A stretch of 64,000 nt of DNA from Microthyrium microscopicum (taxonomy: Eukaryota > Ascomycota > Dothideomycetes > Microthyriales > Microthyriaceae). Where the stretch lies: positions 260,576 to 324,575 of the forward strand of contig MU004236.1 of the NCBI GenBank assembly GCA_010405405.1. Reading direction: 5' to 3'. Position 1 is the first letter of the stretch. Every line of letters starts with the position of its first letter. A program made the position numbers and the translations under genes. The notes beneath the pieces were generated by a model. It saw nothing but the letters and a program-made list of their open reading frames with translations, was not told where the DNA came from and searched no databases. Shown here one piece after another: positions 52,150-63,600 of this stretch.

Positions 52150-54965
52150 TATAATAATAATTTACTTTACTTATAATTAAGATAAGTCTATATAAATAAA
52201 ACTAAATAGTACTTAAATAGTACTATTATAATACTTTAGAATAAATAGATTTCTATAGATATATATATAAATATAGTCTAAATAGAAAAGACTTAGAGAA
52301 AATTTAGAACTAGATATAGAATTAATTTTAAATTTAAACTTAAAACTATTAGTATTACTTTAGCTTTACTTATTAATCCTTAAAGGGGTACTCTTTAAAT
52401 ACCTTAAAATAATAATTTTAAGTTTATAGAGATATACTCCTAAGTACTATTTAGGTTTATAAAAAAGAACTTAGAAATTTAAGAAAGTATTTTATTAAAA
52501 GAAATTATCTTATACTATTTATATAAATTAATTTAAATAAAACTTAATAGCTACTAAGTACTAATAAATAGCTTATAATAAATCTAAAATATAACTAACT
52601 TTATTTATTAGATACTAAATATATTAACTTAATACTAGATATATCTACTAGATATTATATCTACTCTTTAGACTCTTTAGTTTCTAAATTATTATTATTA
52701 GAATTAATCTAACCTATTATAACTAGATAGTAATAAAGAACTATCTACTTACTTAAACTAAGCTTATACTTATTAATCTAGCTCTAAAGGATTATAAACT
52801 AACTTATATTAAAAGCCTTCTTTTTCTTTTTAGTACTATTAGCCTATTAAGAAGTAAGTATCTTTATAACGTTAGTAAGCTTACTAATTTAATATAATAA
52901 AGTACTTATAACCTAAAATAGAGTTAGTTAGAATCTAAGTAATATAATTAGAGTACTTATATCCTCTTAGCTACTATTTATAAGTAATTTAAATTTATAA
53001 TAATAAATATAAAGATTATTATAGCGCTTAATATAAATAGTATTAATAGTAGCTCTAAGTAAAGCTACTTTAGAGTAATAGATAGCCTTCTTAGCCTTAA
53101 GAATATCTTTATTATTTTTATAATATACTAGTATTATATAGATATTATTATATTTACTTTTAGCAATACTAGAATATAAAGGAAAGATATTATTTATAGT
53201 ATTAATATAAATATACTTATTTATATTAGTTTAAACCTAAGTATAATAAGAAGGTTTACTTATATTTAAATAGCCTTTATAACGTCTTTATTAGTAATAT
53301 AAACTACCTTTTTAGTATAAAGGAGCTAACTTATATTATACTTACTTAAATTACTATTATAAGTTTACTAATAAAGTATATAAATCTTTATTATATTATA
53401 ATACTTTATAATAAGGTTCTTAATAATACCCTTCTTATAAAGAATAACTTAAGAAATAATTAGTAATAATTAGATTTAAATTAAATTAATTAAGAATAAC
53501 TTACTTTAAGATACTACTAATAAAACTTTATAATCTTATAAGTTATATAGTAGTAACTATTTTAAACCTTAAAGGCTAATACGTAGTTCTTATAAGCTAT
53601 ATAGTACTAATCCTTTAGATTAATATATAAGAAGGTCTTAGTATATACTTTAGTATATTACTAATATAAATTAAGTAAGAAAAACTATTTAATAATTAAC
53701 TTAGTTTTATTCTTATATAAAATAGACTTATCTATATTAGATAGTTTTATCTTATTATTATTAAAGTTATATAGAAAATATTTACTACTTAACTAATTAT
53801 AATTAATTAATACGTTATAAATAAGGAAGATTTAGTATAATTTAAACTAAGCCTAAGCCTTATTAGTATATATAATACTATTAATATATATTTACTTTAT
53901 ATTAGGCTAAGAAGGTTTAGACTTATTATTATAATTACGCTTAGAAATCTTTTTTTTTTCTTAGCCTAGATAGTATCCTTTTTAATTTCCTTAGATTTAG
54001 AAGGCTTTAAAAAGAAGTAGCCTAAACTTAATAATTTAATATAATTATTATTAGTATTAATTTTAGTACTATTAATAAATTTAACCTAGTTAGTTACCTT
54101 TTTAGTAATATTAATATTAGTAGAATTAGTTAGTTTTATAACGCTAATAGTTAGAGTCTTTAATAAATTAATAGTATCTTTAAAAACCTTAGAGGTATTA
54201 AATAGAGATAAACTAGATCTATTTAAAGCCTTATTAGCTTCTACTTTATTCTTTATAGTAGTTATTAGAGAGAATAGGTATAAAAGAGTATAAAGTATAT
54301 TAAGTAGATTTATAAGGAAGCTACTAGTAAAATATTAAGACTACTAGCTAAGACTTATTCTTATACTATAGTTCTATTTATAAAGATTAGCTTTACTTAG
54401 TTAATTAGGATTTACTTAAGTATATACCTTAATTCTATAAAAGTAGAATAAAGAAGAATTAGAAGAAGTACGTAATTATAAAATTAAATATACCTTATTT
54501 AATACTTTTTTACTTAATTAGGTTAGTAGAGAGTAAATATTTATTTTATTAAGTACTTCTTATTAAAAAAAGCTTTAATATTAATCCTTACTATAAGTAA
54601 AGATTCTAAAGAAGGAAGTTACTTTTAGTAAGTAATAACTTATAGATTAAGTAGACTTAAGGTAATAGCCTAAGGAAACTTAAAAACGTCTAAGTCTCTA
54701 ATAAACTTAGATAAACCTAAATAAGTACCTAATAATAATATTTAGCTTTATAAATTATTATTTAAGGAGTACTCTTTTAAGTAATATTTAAAACTAATAA
54801 TAAGTTTACTAAGATTTACTAAGATTATTATCTAACTAGCTAGATAGTAGCTAAGTAGTTTATATTATTATAATATAATATATTCTAAAGTATATTAGTA
54901 CTATTAGAATATAGTTAATCTTTTAGAGACTTATAAGGACGTTTAGATCCTTATTAAGGAGATAA
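52150..54965 (-). other. Antisense coding-like block between pol and 3' LTR of Gypsy-4
   Basis: About 2.8 kb follow the chromodomain-like end of pol and precede the 3' LTR, far more than the usual leader. Read on the minus strand, much of it (notably about 53,900-54,350) has long coding-like runs with a Lys/Ser/Thr/Asn composition; the + strand does not. I see no recognised domain. Some fungal Gypsy subfamilies, such as certain Botrytis elements, are known to carry an extra gene antisense to pol in this position. This block could be a fossil of such a gene or an undetected further insertion. It is heavily broken. Confidence 0.45.
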
Positions 54966-55325
54966 TATTAGGAATTAAACCTAATAAATTCTTTAAGATA
55001 AGCATTATAGCCTAAGTACCTTAGCTTAATAGTTATTAGAAGCTAATAAAGCTACTTCTTTAGTTTTAGTATATTCTATAGTTAAGAGAATTAATAGGTT
55101 TCTAATTATTATAATTAGTAGCTAAATATACCTTTAAGGTATTTTAGCTTATAGATAGACTACTCTAGCTTAGAGAAGAACCTTAAAGGTTCTTAGGTAA
55201 TAAGATAGAGGCTAAGGAATTCCTTAGTAGTTCTTTAGTAATTACTCTTATTCCTATTTCTATATACCTAATTTATTAAGTATTTTATAACCTTCTTACT
55301 TACTCTATAACTCTAATCTCTAATA
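54966..55325 (+). repeat. 3' LTR of Gypsy-4
   Basis: It is the partner of 38897-39256, 360 bp long, preceded by a purine tract and followed by the duplication attat. Confidence 0.88.
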
Positions 55326-55330
55326 ATTAT

Positions 55331-55615
55331 ATTAGTAATAATTTTACTAAATATTTATTATTATTTTATTTTAGTAATATTTTTACTAATTTAGTAATAT
55401 TCTTATTAAATTATAACTAATAAAAAAATAGAATATTAATTTAAAAACTTTAGAAAGAAGCCCTTAGTCTATAAAATAAAATAGCTTATTTATATAATTT
55501 AAAAAGGGTAACAATAAGAGTATAGGAAAGGTAGAAACTATTAAAAATACATATTTTAGATGTAAGTTTTTAGTGTTCTCTAATGTTGCCGGGTAGGCCG
55601 CAATGCGCTTCCGTA
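55331..55615. mobile_element. Right half of the small TIR element
   Basis: The reverse complement from 55615 gives TACGGAAGCGCATT and continues as the inverted copy of 38565 onward. The outermost 55 bp (about 55,561-55,615) keep normal CA and TG, whereas the rest is RIP-altered, so the switch in base composition falls inside the element and not at its border. A 90-codon minus-strand frame across this border (55464-55736) is probably chance. Confidence 0.55.
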
Positions 55616-55907
55616 GACGACCATCGGATGAGGGACCTTTGGAGCGATCATCAACACATGCAGAAGTCGACCCATGTATGACGGCTCTCGGACCGATAAC
55701 GCGCGTTTCTTGATCTGCATGATGCGCCAACCACAACCTCTCTTATCCTCACTCAGTCATCCTGCAGGCAGGATCCTCATTCTTTAACTACCAAATACAC
55801 GACAAACCTACCGCTTAAGAAGCTTCCTATTCGTAATGAATCCTTAAAGAGGTCGCTATCAGGCTCAGCCAGCCATCCGTTTGGCAGCCCCTCGGGCCCC
55901 GGCCGAC
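55616..55907. promoter_or_regulatory. Upstream region of the MFS gene
   Basis: 292 bp of normal-composition sequence lie between the TIR element and the MFS start codon. The promoter should be here, or was partly displaced by the insertion. No TATA box is evident. Confidence 0.4.
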
Positions 55908-57835
55908 ATGACTAAAGTAAGGGACTATCAACCAGTTGTCGCGATTGAAGACATCGACGCAGATTCTGGTGTGTTCAACAGACGGAGACTCGAAGAGGAT
56001 GAACAATCACCTCTACTTTCGTCTGACATGTTAGACGAATATGGCCCTTTTCAAAAAGATACAGATCCAGCAGAGTTACCATGGTGAGTTGGACACCTAA
56101 GTGTTTCTATGGTTCAGCGTGTAACGATGTCTTGAAGCTGTGATATAACTACAATCTTTCAGTCTGACGTGCATGGGATCGCGCTCATGTCCGATGGACG
56201 ACCACGGCTGCTTGCGTATTAACTCTGAGATATGTACTGGACTGATCTCGTGTAGGTACAAACGACCATCGATATATTGGCTTATAGGTCCATTTGGAAT
56301 CTCAGCAATGGCCCATGGAGGAGTCATGGTTCCCAAAGTCAACTTGGTACTTAATTTGATATGTCACAATTACTTTAAAGGCCAACCAACATCAGATCAA
56401 GTGACGTTATTTGACGTCGAAGGACGATGCCGAATACCAGAAATTCAATCCCGCGTAGCCACATTTAAGCTGTGTATGGCTTTGATATCCGGGATTCTAG
56501 CAGCCATTGTTGCTCCACGGATAGGCGCATTGTCTGATCGATATGGTCGAATACCTATGCTCTGCATAGTAAATTTTGGTGTAAGTAAATCAGTCACGAT
56601 GATCATGGGTTTCTAATTCTCCATTTCCCAGACCATTGCGCTGGAAATAATTACCATCTTAGCTGCCAGATTTCCTGATACAGTCTCAATATACTGGATG
56701 TTCTTAGGGTCCTTTTTCGAAGGCCTTGGAGGATCACCATTAGCTGCGATGGCCATATCGCACTCATATGCTGCCGATTGTACACCTTCCAGCAAACGTA
56801 ATGTTGTATTCGGATATTTCCATGGATGTCTCTTCACCGGTGTTGCAATTGGTCCTATACTCGCAGGATATCTCATCCAGAAGAGCGGCGATATGATATC
56901 CATGTTTTACATCTCATGTGGAGCTCATTTTTCTTTTCTTTTGGCATTATTGTTTTTAATCCCGGAATCAGTTCCTAAAAGGAGACAGCTGCTAGCTCGA
57001 CAGAAACATCGGCGAGATAACGCGCATAGAGCAGGCGGTTGGAAGAACCACCTTCGGAACTTCAATGTCTTCGAACCTCTGAAGATTCTACATGGACCTG
57101 GTATCCCAGTTAACGTACGGCGGAATCTCATCCTTCTGGCTTCCACGGATACTATTGTCTTTGGAGTTGGTATGGGCGCTCATACAGTTATCCTTCTTTA
57201 CTCCAACTACACTTTTGGCTGGGGAACCTGGGAGCAATCCAAATTCGCCTCAATAGTCAACACTTGTAAAGTCTGTTGTCTTCTCTTCCTATTACCAACT
57301 TTGACACACTGGTACAGAAGGCGACAAAGTCGACGTGGAGACCAGAGCCCCCTCGTTGCAATAGATCCTGACATGCCAGAGGGTACTGACATTTTCGAGC
57401 TTTCTGTCATACGATTCGCGATCTTTGCAGATATCTTTGGCTTTCTAGGATATGCATTAGCACCGACGGGGACGGCGTTCATTCTGTCTGGAGCTATTGC
57501 CAGCATCGGCGGCATCAGTTCACCCACAATGCAAGCGGCGCTCACGAAACATGTACCAAAGGAGTCAATTGGTCAATTGCTGGGAGCAATGGGGCTTCTG
57601 CATGCTCTTGGTAGGACCATAGGTCCATCCTTGTTCACTGGAATATACGCGGCTACGGTCAAAGTCGCGCCTTCAGCGTACTTCTTTGTTTTAGCTGTGA
57701 TGTTCGGATTTGGTTTTGCAGTCAGTTGGCTGGTCAAGCCAGGCGGTACGTATTGCAACATTATATGAAACAAGGCACTTTCTAATCATGATTTACCAAC
57801 TAGACTTTCGAAGAGCTGCGCCACGCCTAGATTAG
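55908..57835 (+). CDS. Major facilitator superfamily transporter, 12 TM, 548 aa
   Basis: Four exons (55908-56083, 56256-56580, 56632-57745, 57804-57835) join in frame to 548 aa. The start is the first ATG, at 55908. About 55 acidic cytosolic residues precede TM1. Twelve hydrophobic segments are visible, six on each side of a long basic central loop (KRRQLLARQKHRR). The loop after TM2 carries the MFS signature GALSDRYGRIP. The sequence PWYKRPSIYWLIGPFGI before TM1 and the overall plan resemble fungal relatives of bacterial tetracycline/drug-proton antiporters. Substrate and direction are unknown; export or vacuolar/plasma-membrane transport is possible. Intron 1 is long (172 bp). An acceptor at 56161 would keep 95 bp of it in frame, but the 56256 choice gives the better family match. 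The last exon is short and less certain; reading through would end the protein at 57768. Confidence 0.87.
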
Positions 57836-57973
57836 ACTATGGAAGCATGAATAATAACGAATAGGTGCTTTAAACGAACTTCAATTCCGAACAGTGTATC
57901 TCCTTCTAACCTTCACTATTCGTGTCATACAATCGGCACGTGGACCCCTACACTTGCATACCAAGGCTCAACC

Positions 57974-58765
57974 TCAAGAAAGGCCAATCCTGTGGAGCTG
58001 GCAGAAATGACTGTGACCGTTATCCCAATCAAACAGCTGACAGTGAATAGAGCAATATACTACCGCTCTACAACCTTCACACTGTACGGTGATTGTTGGG
58101 AATGAACAGACCATACAAGAAAGCATAGGCACATCTGTGGAGCCGCCAGAATTTGTATTTTGGGTTCCCTCTGGTGGCTGTTGGCTTGTCTGCAGTGATG
58201 TCTGTGCTGCCTTTGATAGTGTTTGTGTCGTCTCTGGTGATGTCTGTGCTGTCTCTGGTGAGGTTTGCGCTGCCTCTGACGATATCTGTGATGTCTCTGG
58301 AGTCGTAGTAAAATATCCGGATCCCGAACTCTCTAAACGCGTCATAGGCTGACCATCACGAAAACTCGTTCCGGCCATCTGGTCAATGAAAGTCTCTTTT
58401 TGAGACTCTGTCAACTCGCCGAGATAGCTCGCAGTGAGAGCCTCCTAAGACTGACTAAAATCAAGGCTGCTCGTATCCAGTGATGGGTCAGTCGTTTGAG
58501 AGTCCGCCAAAGCCTGCGTTCCTGCGAAATTGGTCAGAGATCCCAAGCCTGGAGCCTCCTGAAATATGCCGGAGTCAGCGTTGTTCGTATATCCTGGTGG
58601 TGGGCCAATTCCATGAGTGCTCCTCCAATTTCCATCCCTCGCGAAATCGTTCAGAATCAGTTGGGAGGAGAGCGGGCCGTGCTCGATAGCATTCACGTGG
58701 TTTTCTGTGCTTGGTGTTTGAGTGTCCAGGCCAGGATATGTCGTTATCATGTACTTTTCGTGCAT
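57974..58765 (-). pseudogene. MYND-type zinc-finger protein with one in-frame stop
   Basis: On the minus strand a single frame runs from the ATG at 58765 to 57974 (264 codons) and is broken by one TAG at 58447-58445. The C-terminus has a full MYND finger: CMVC, CEGC, YCSIHC, then GHSHFC (in the last 45 residues), a protein-interaction zinc domain. Before it is a degenerate repeat of about 7-8 residues (AAQTSPET type, about 58,195-58,305). The part upstream of the stop (106 codons) is Ser/Thr/Asp-rich with no domain. I find no good donor site that would splice the TAG out. It may therefore be a broken gene, or two frames with the finger starting at the ATG at 58378 (134 aa). The TAG could have come from CAG, the change RIP makes. 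Confidence 0.55.
58195..58305. repeat. Degenerate 21-24-bp tandem repeat in the MYND gene
   Basis: About five imperfect units based on gatgtctgtgctgcctctgg encode the Ala-Gln-Thr-Ser-Pro-Glu-Thr-like peptide repeat on the minus strand. Confidence 0.6.
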
Positions 58766-59679
58766 GTTCTCAACACCTGTCGCGCACAACTCTCTTCAGA
58801 TTTTGGCAGTCAGCGAGGCTCTGGAAATTCAAGAGTGCAGGATTGAGATGCTCATACCGCGCCTTTTCGGAACAATTGTGTAAGTTGCAAGTTTGCAAGA
58901 CATAGATCCAAATTGAGACTTTCATATCTGTGTAACGACAAAGCTTGACTGCAGTCTCACACTATATTCATCAGCCATGTCATACCAAGTAAAATGGATT
59001 GCTGCAATACATACACGAGTTCGATCACCTGCACATATATGGCACCTATGACGAGGGGCTTGCATGGCCCATGAATGATTTGCATCCAGTATGGGTCTGA
59101 GGATAGTATTGAAGTTTTCATCAAAGTCTGATCTAAGGTTTTGCTTTTTGGCGAAGAAGTAGACTGGAAGCATAACATCGCTCTTCAGGATACCTCGGAT
59201 GATTTAGTCTCATGGTTGCTGACAATGGAGCACAACATCGTCATGAGCGGGACAAACCGTAATGATAATTGTACACGACACTGGCGCGTTTGTACGGTCC
59301 TTGACCAGATACCAAGCAATCCATGATGGGGAAGTTATGTAGTGAAAGGCGACAGACAAGATGAGCAAGCCGATAGACAAGATGAATAAGGCGATGGATA
59401 GATCAATGATACGACGAATCATGCGTGAGGTGATGGATGAAAGAAAACTAAGGAATCAGCAGGAATACGTATGAGTGGCTGGTGTCAGGAATTGTAACAA
59501 TGGAAGGACCGACGTACTGTGCTTATAGAACAATAAGGATTTGAGAACTGAGTATACCTTCCACAATGCCAAAGTCATAAGTAGCAGTGACATTCTTGCC
59601 ACAAGCCCAGAAAGAGCTAACAAGCATTGGAAAAAGAATTGGACTGGTCAGGATGGAGAATATATTGATAATCGCAAGC
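58766..59679. other. Interval between the MYND gene and RRP7
   Basis: Apart from the small possible membrane-protein frame at 59210-59422 (listed separately) I see only an 83-codon minus-strand frame at 58922-59173. It holds a Cys/His phrase (HRCHICAG) but no recognised domain. The two might be exons of one gene, but I could not find a convincing splice junction between them. Confidence 0.4.
59210..59422 (-). CDS. Possible small membrane protein, 70 aa
   Basis: The ATG at 59422 opens a frame whose first 30 residues contain one strong membrane segment (DLSIALFILSIGLLILSVAF). A short Cys-containing tail (APVSCTIIITVCPAHDD) ends in TGA at 59210. No family is recognised. It could be a first exon or a chance frame. 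The membrane segment is the only support. Confidence 0.25.
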   Translation of the reverse strand: MIRRIIDLSIALFILSIGLLILSVAFHYITSPSWIAWYLVKDRTNAPVSCTIIITVCPAHDDVVLHCQQP

Positions 59680-60653
59680 TCATGATTCCGGCCGGATCGC
59701 ACCTTTTCTTTGCCTCATCTCTTTAAGCTTCTTAGCATCGTTTTCAAATTTCTCGCGGAGGTCTCGTTCTCGCTTCTTGGCCTCTTCTCTTGTCTGGAAG
59801 CGATAGAAAGTAGCACCTATTCTCTTCTTCTCTCTTTCCATCATCCTTTCTTTCGCCGCCTTGGCATCTTCCATTCGCGCAGGGCCAGTGCGTCCGCCAC
59901 GAACAACAGTGACGAAACCGTCTTCGTCAGGCTCATTGCGGAGTTGCTTCATTTTCTTAGATCGTACTTCCTCGAGAATAGCATATTCGGCTAGATACGA
60001 GTTCACCTTGGCCTTGAGCTCATCGCGAGGCGGATAGGTCAGTGAATGATGCTCTTTATATCCTGCTATCGTTAGTTGGGCCTGCCAAAATGACATTCTC
60101 ATAACTAACGGGCAAGACCAAGCTCATGTGCCTGCGTCCATGGGACAGAAAGGCCTTTCTTTGCTCGTTTACGGCATTCCTTCATTACTGTGTCCGCTGT
60201 AGCGCGATCGACGAAAACCACAACGGCAGAACTACCACTGCGCTGAGTTTGACAGGACCATGTGCTAGGCAGGACCTTCGCTGTTGACACAATATCACCG
60301 TCCTGCTCCGTACCTCTTTTCCGCTTCTTGCTGCCTTTCTTATCTGTCTGTTCGTCCCAGACCTGACCTTTAACTCTTATTTGCGCATTCTCAGCATTAT
60401 CGTCCTCGAAGGCTACGCGCTCTACCAGACCACCCAATTGCTTGAAGAAAGCCCGGAAAGCAGCCTCACTAGAATCCACCGGTACGTTGCTAAGAAAGAG
60501 ACTGCGCGGCGAGTCTGGAGTGGGCACAGAGTGGTTGTCAGCGCGCAAGTAGAGGATGTGATCAGCAGCATCAGGTCGGCTGGGAGCTGGTGGAAGGGCG
60601 AGATGGAGAGAAATATAGGCATCCAATGCGGATGAGGGTTTATCGGCGGCCAT
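59680..60653 (-). CDS. RRP7: Ribosomal RNA-processing protein 7 (RRP7)
   Basis: Two exons (60653-60110 and 60062-59680) join in frame to 308 aa. The 47-bp intron has a GTTAGT donor, a CTAAC branch point and GCAG acceptor; a shorter 28-bp alternative breaks the family sequence. RRP7 is a nucleolar factor of the small-subunit processome (UTP-C/CURI complexes in yeast) needed for 18S rRNA maturation and 40S assembly. The N-terminal part (about 50-165) contains an RRM-like fold with SLFLSNVPVDSSEAAFRAFF and SSAVVVFVD blocks, and a Lys-rich loop between them. The diagnostic C-terminal domain reads DEDGFVTVVRGGRTG (about 227-241), then a long charged helix ending in a basic tail that contacts rRNA in homologues. 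Length and layout are typical. Confidence 0.92.
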
Positions 60654-63600
60654 TGCGAATTGCTCGCGATCAAAGATGTTTGATTTAAAATTTGTTGCAA
60701 GTTAAGGTAGCCAAAGAAAGTTCAAGCTTCAATAATTGTTAAGATCTTAAAAAAAAGTTGACAACGTGGGGCGGGCCGTAGCGGGGATCAACTCGGCATG
60801 CCGGAAGTGCTCGCCCACGTGCCCTCTCGGCAGCATTCGGAGGTTCGCCAACTACTTCATTACTTGATGTGACATGACTCATGAGAGATTATTTGCTCGC
60901 ATTTACTCTGATCAAGAGAAATGACAAAGAGACGATCAATGAATAATCTCCAGTGATAACCACTTTGCTAGCAAAGCCGACCTCGGAAGTGGGCACTCAG
61001 CGCCTGAAAAAGAAAGGAAAAGTGCCATGCAAGATGCTGCAGATCTTGGACTTTGACAGGTGAATGACTAGCGACAGAAATCGGATGTGTAAATAATAGA
61101 GGCGCATTCCATCTCTGCTGAAATGCTGCACTGTCAACTAGGTTTTGCCCGGTCTACAACGCTTTGGATACATACTGTAAGCATGGTATCCGGGTATGTA
61201 GACGAACGACTGGTTGGTTGTTGATGTAGAGTCAACTTCCTATCAAGGACGATCGACAGCAAGATTTCAATGCTATTTACCACTGTACTGGAAATGTACT
61301 GGCATGGCAACATGCTTTTTCTCTCATCTGATCCTGAGAAACGCAAGGAGGTAAGGAATAGCTAGCACTTGTTTATGCCTTTGTCCAGACAAGCATTTGG
61401 GAACTTTCGTCCGTATGTGATGATGTGGCTCCCATCTTTTATATGCAATATCTCCAATGCTATGGAACGCCATATTGGCTCTTAGACAACACAAGTAATG
61501 AAGCTATTGCTTTCCTTGGACACAATGCATCTGGTCTTCGAAAAGCAAAGATTATGCATAAACGAATGCAGTTCGGCAAACCTTGCCCATAAACGAATTT
61601 GTCCAGTTCAGTATTATTGATCTGTTTGAGGAGTATGGATTAGAGAAGTAAAGCAAACCACTATCTTCACTTCCTACAGATACCTGTGGGTTTGTCGCGC
61701 CGATCTTAAGCATACAAAAGCAATAACCCTTCCGTAGGATTCTCAAACCTAGATCCCAAGTACGAAGGAATAATCGGGCCCCATAATTGACAGGTACTCT
61801 TTACCAGGGATCCCTTCCTCCCATCGTTAGCGCCCCAGACAATCGGAGAATTTTTGGAGGTTCCCACCACGGTCCTTCTATCCATTTATAAAATTATAGG
61901 CAACTAAGGTTCTAGAAGTGAAAACTACATATTCGGTGGGCTCTTTGAAACATTTCGTACATGAATGTATTATCTTCACGCCTATCTGCAGCTGCTAGGA
62001 CCATGCCAGCTTTCAAGATGATGCTGCAGACTGGTTCATCCTATCTGATTCGCAGCTGATCCACACCAAATGCGGGCCCGCAGAGCTGAATGGGTCTGGA
62101 GACTGTAGGAGGCGCGCGCACATAAGGTGGATGAGTAGCAGGCTACTTCGCTCTAGATTCAGATCTGAGATGGCGAGAGAGGGTATCCGAATCCGTCTGT
62201 TTGAGTAGTGACTTATCGCAAGCAGAAGTTATTTGCTACATCAGCGCAGGCCAGTATCTAAAACTGAGTATGCACCAATATAGCTAGCTGTATGCAAAGG
62301 CAATAACTGATCAAGCGACATCTTACTGTAATCTGCGGACTTCGACTGAACCAGAGGGGACCAAAAAAACTGGAACATACTCCAATACCAGCAAGCACTC
62401 CCAATCCCTCAGCTCAGCCCTTTAGTTAAACCTGCAAAAAGCGAGACATTTCTCATATCCAAAAGACCCGAATACGATCCCAACCAAGCCGTATTTTCTC
62501 ATCCTACGGAATCCTACACACCTGCAATCAGCCGTCCGAAAGAGGAAACCCAAGAGCAATAACGGGCGGCCCGCAGCGCGAATCCCGGGGCAGTGGGTAG
62601 CACAAGAAATGTGTTGGTGGCACGGGAATCCTTGACGGGAACCATCTTGATTTTTCTGCTTGCGTAGGAGCAAAAAATAATAGGTGCGTAGTTGAATATG
62701 CGGATTTTCATGCGAAATTGCGGTTGAAATGGACGGCAAAGGGAGTGTTTGGCTTAGGACTTGCGATGGTTGGTAGTGGGTGCATGAATGATCTGGCCAA
62801 TCCAGAATCGTCATGTTACTTGCTTAATAGCTCGAAGACGAGAGGACACAGAACACTGCCCACCATTGCTTGTGTTGGTCTTCAAGAACAGCACGCGAAC
62901 AAGGCATATAGGAGAGCATGAGGCAGAGAGCATAAAACGAGTAACTTTGTGTAATAGTGATTTGGCAACTTTGGTATGATGATCATCCCTACGATCTTGT
63001 TGCTAATGGATGCTAAATCTCCCCTTATAGAACAAAAAAAGGTCTGTTTGAAATCATGAATCATGGGAAAAGAGAATTTGGCAATCAGCAAACAGAAGCC
63101 AAAGGAAAAAAGGATTAATACATGAAGATATAAGACAAAAGAGGTAGAAGAGTAACCAAATTTGCAGACCTCAAAGACACAGTCTTAGTCGGCAATTTAG
63201 CGATCAGAATAGTTCGGAAAAAGTTGAGTACCAAAGGCAAGAAATACGTTTGTTGGTATCGTGCGAAATGGAAAAGCAGGTTAGTTGACCCGAAACGCCT
63301 TTTTCCATGTTTTTGAATGATCCGCCCAAGGACGAATAAAAATGAACTACCCCAGGACTTAAGCGAAGAATATTATGCAAATCCTGCTGCATGTTCCTTC
63401 CAAGATGCTCCGCGGCAGACGAAAGTGTTGGTATTACGGCAGGAGAAAAGAACGCAGGATCATATGAAAAGCAGTTTCCGTGACCGACAGCAAACACGGT
63501 ACCGGCACATGCAAAGATATGCAGCGACGAGCCAATTGATGCATGATGGAAGGGGGGTTACGCCACGAAAATCGAAAAGTTGTTTGTCGGCGGGTGATTT

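Larger units (their letters stand above)
38897..55325 (+). mobile_element. Gypsy-4: Ty3/Gypsy chromovirus fossil, interrupted by Gypsy-3
   Basis: This + strand element has 360-bp LTRs (38897-39256 and 54966-55325) and a 5-bp duplication, attat, at 38892-38896 and 55326-55330. A purine tract lies immediately before the 3' LTR. In order I recognise a gag zinc knuckle near 40,445-40,500, a protease region up to the Gypsy-3 insertion, a reverse transcriptase block at about 49,452-49,500, integrase near 51 kb with its conserved C-terminal region, and a chromodomain-like region at about 51,730-51,890. Its own length is about 8.7 kb, larger than the others because of about 2.8 kb between pol and the 3' LTR. 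It is broken in very many places. Confidence 0.87.
38450..55560. other. AT-rich, RIP-eroded block 2
   Basis: CA and TG are nearly absent and TA is in excess, as in block 1. Only one short chance frame occurs (41091-41279, inside an LTR). The block is a nest of Gypsy-3 in Gypsy-4 in a small terminal-inverted-repeat element. Confidence 0.93.

Noticed and set aside
55464-55736. 90-codon minus-strand frame across the composition border
   Set aside because: Runs from host sequence into the RIP-altered TIR element; the hydrophobic end comes from AT-rich sequence.
32175-57835. Secondary-metabolite cluster (oxidase plus MFS transporter)
   Set aside because: No core synthase, regulator or other tailoring enzyme; the genes between are housekeeping.
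62514-62711. N-terminus faintly like a fungal short-chain dehydrogenase (MVPVKDSRATN)
   Set aside because: The following glycine-rich cofactor motif is absent in every frame and no later exon fits.
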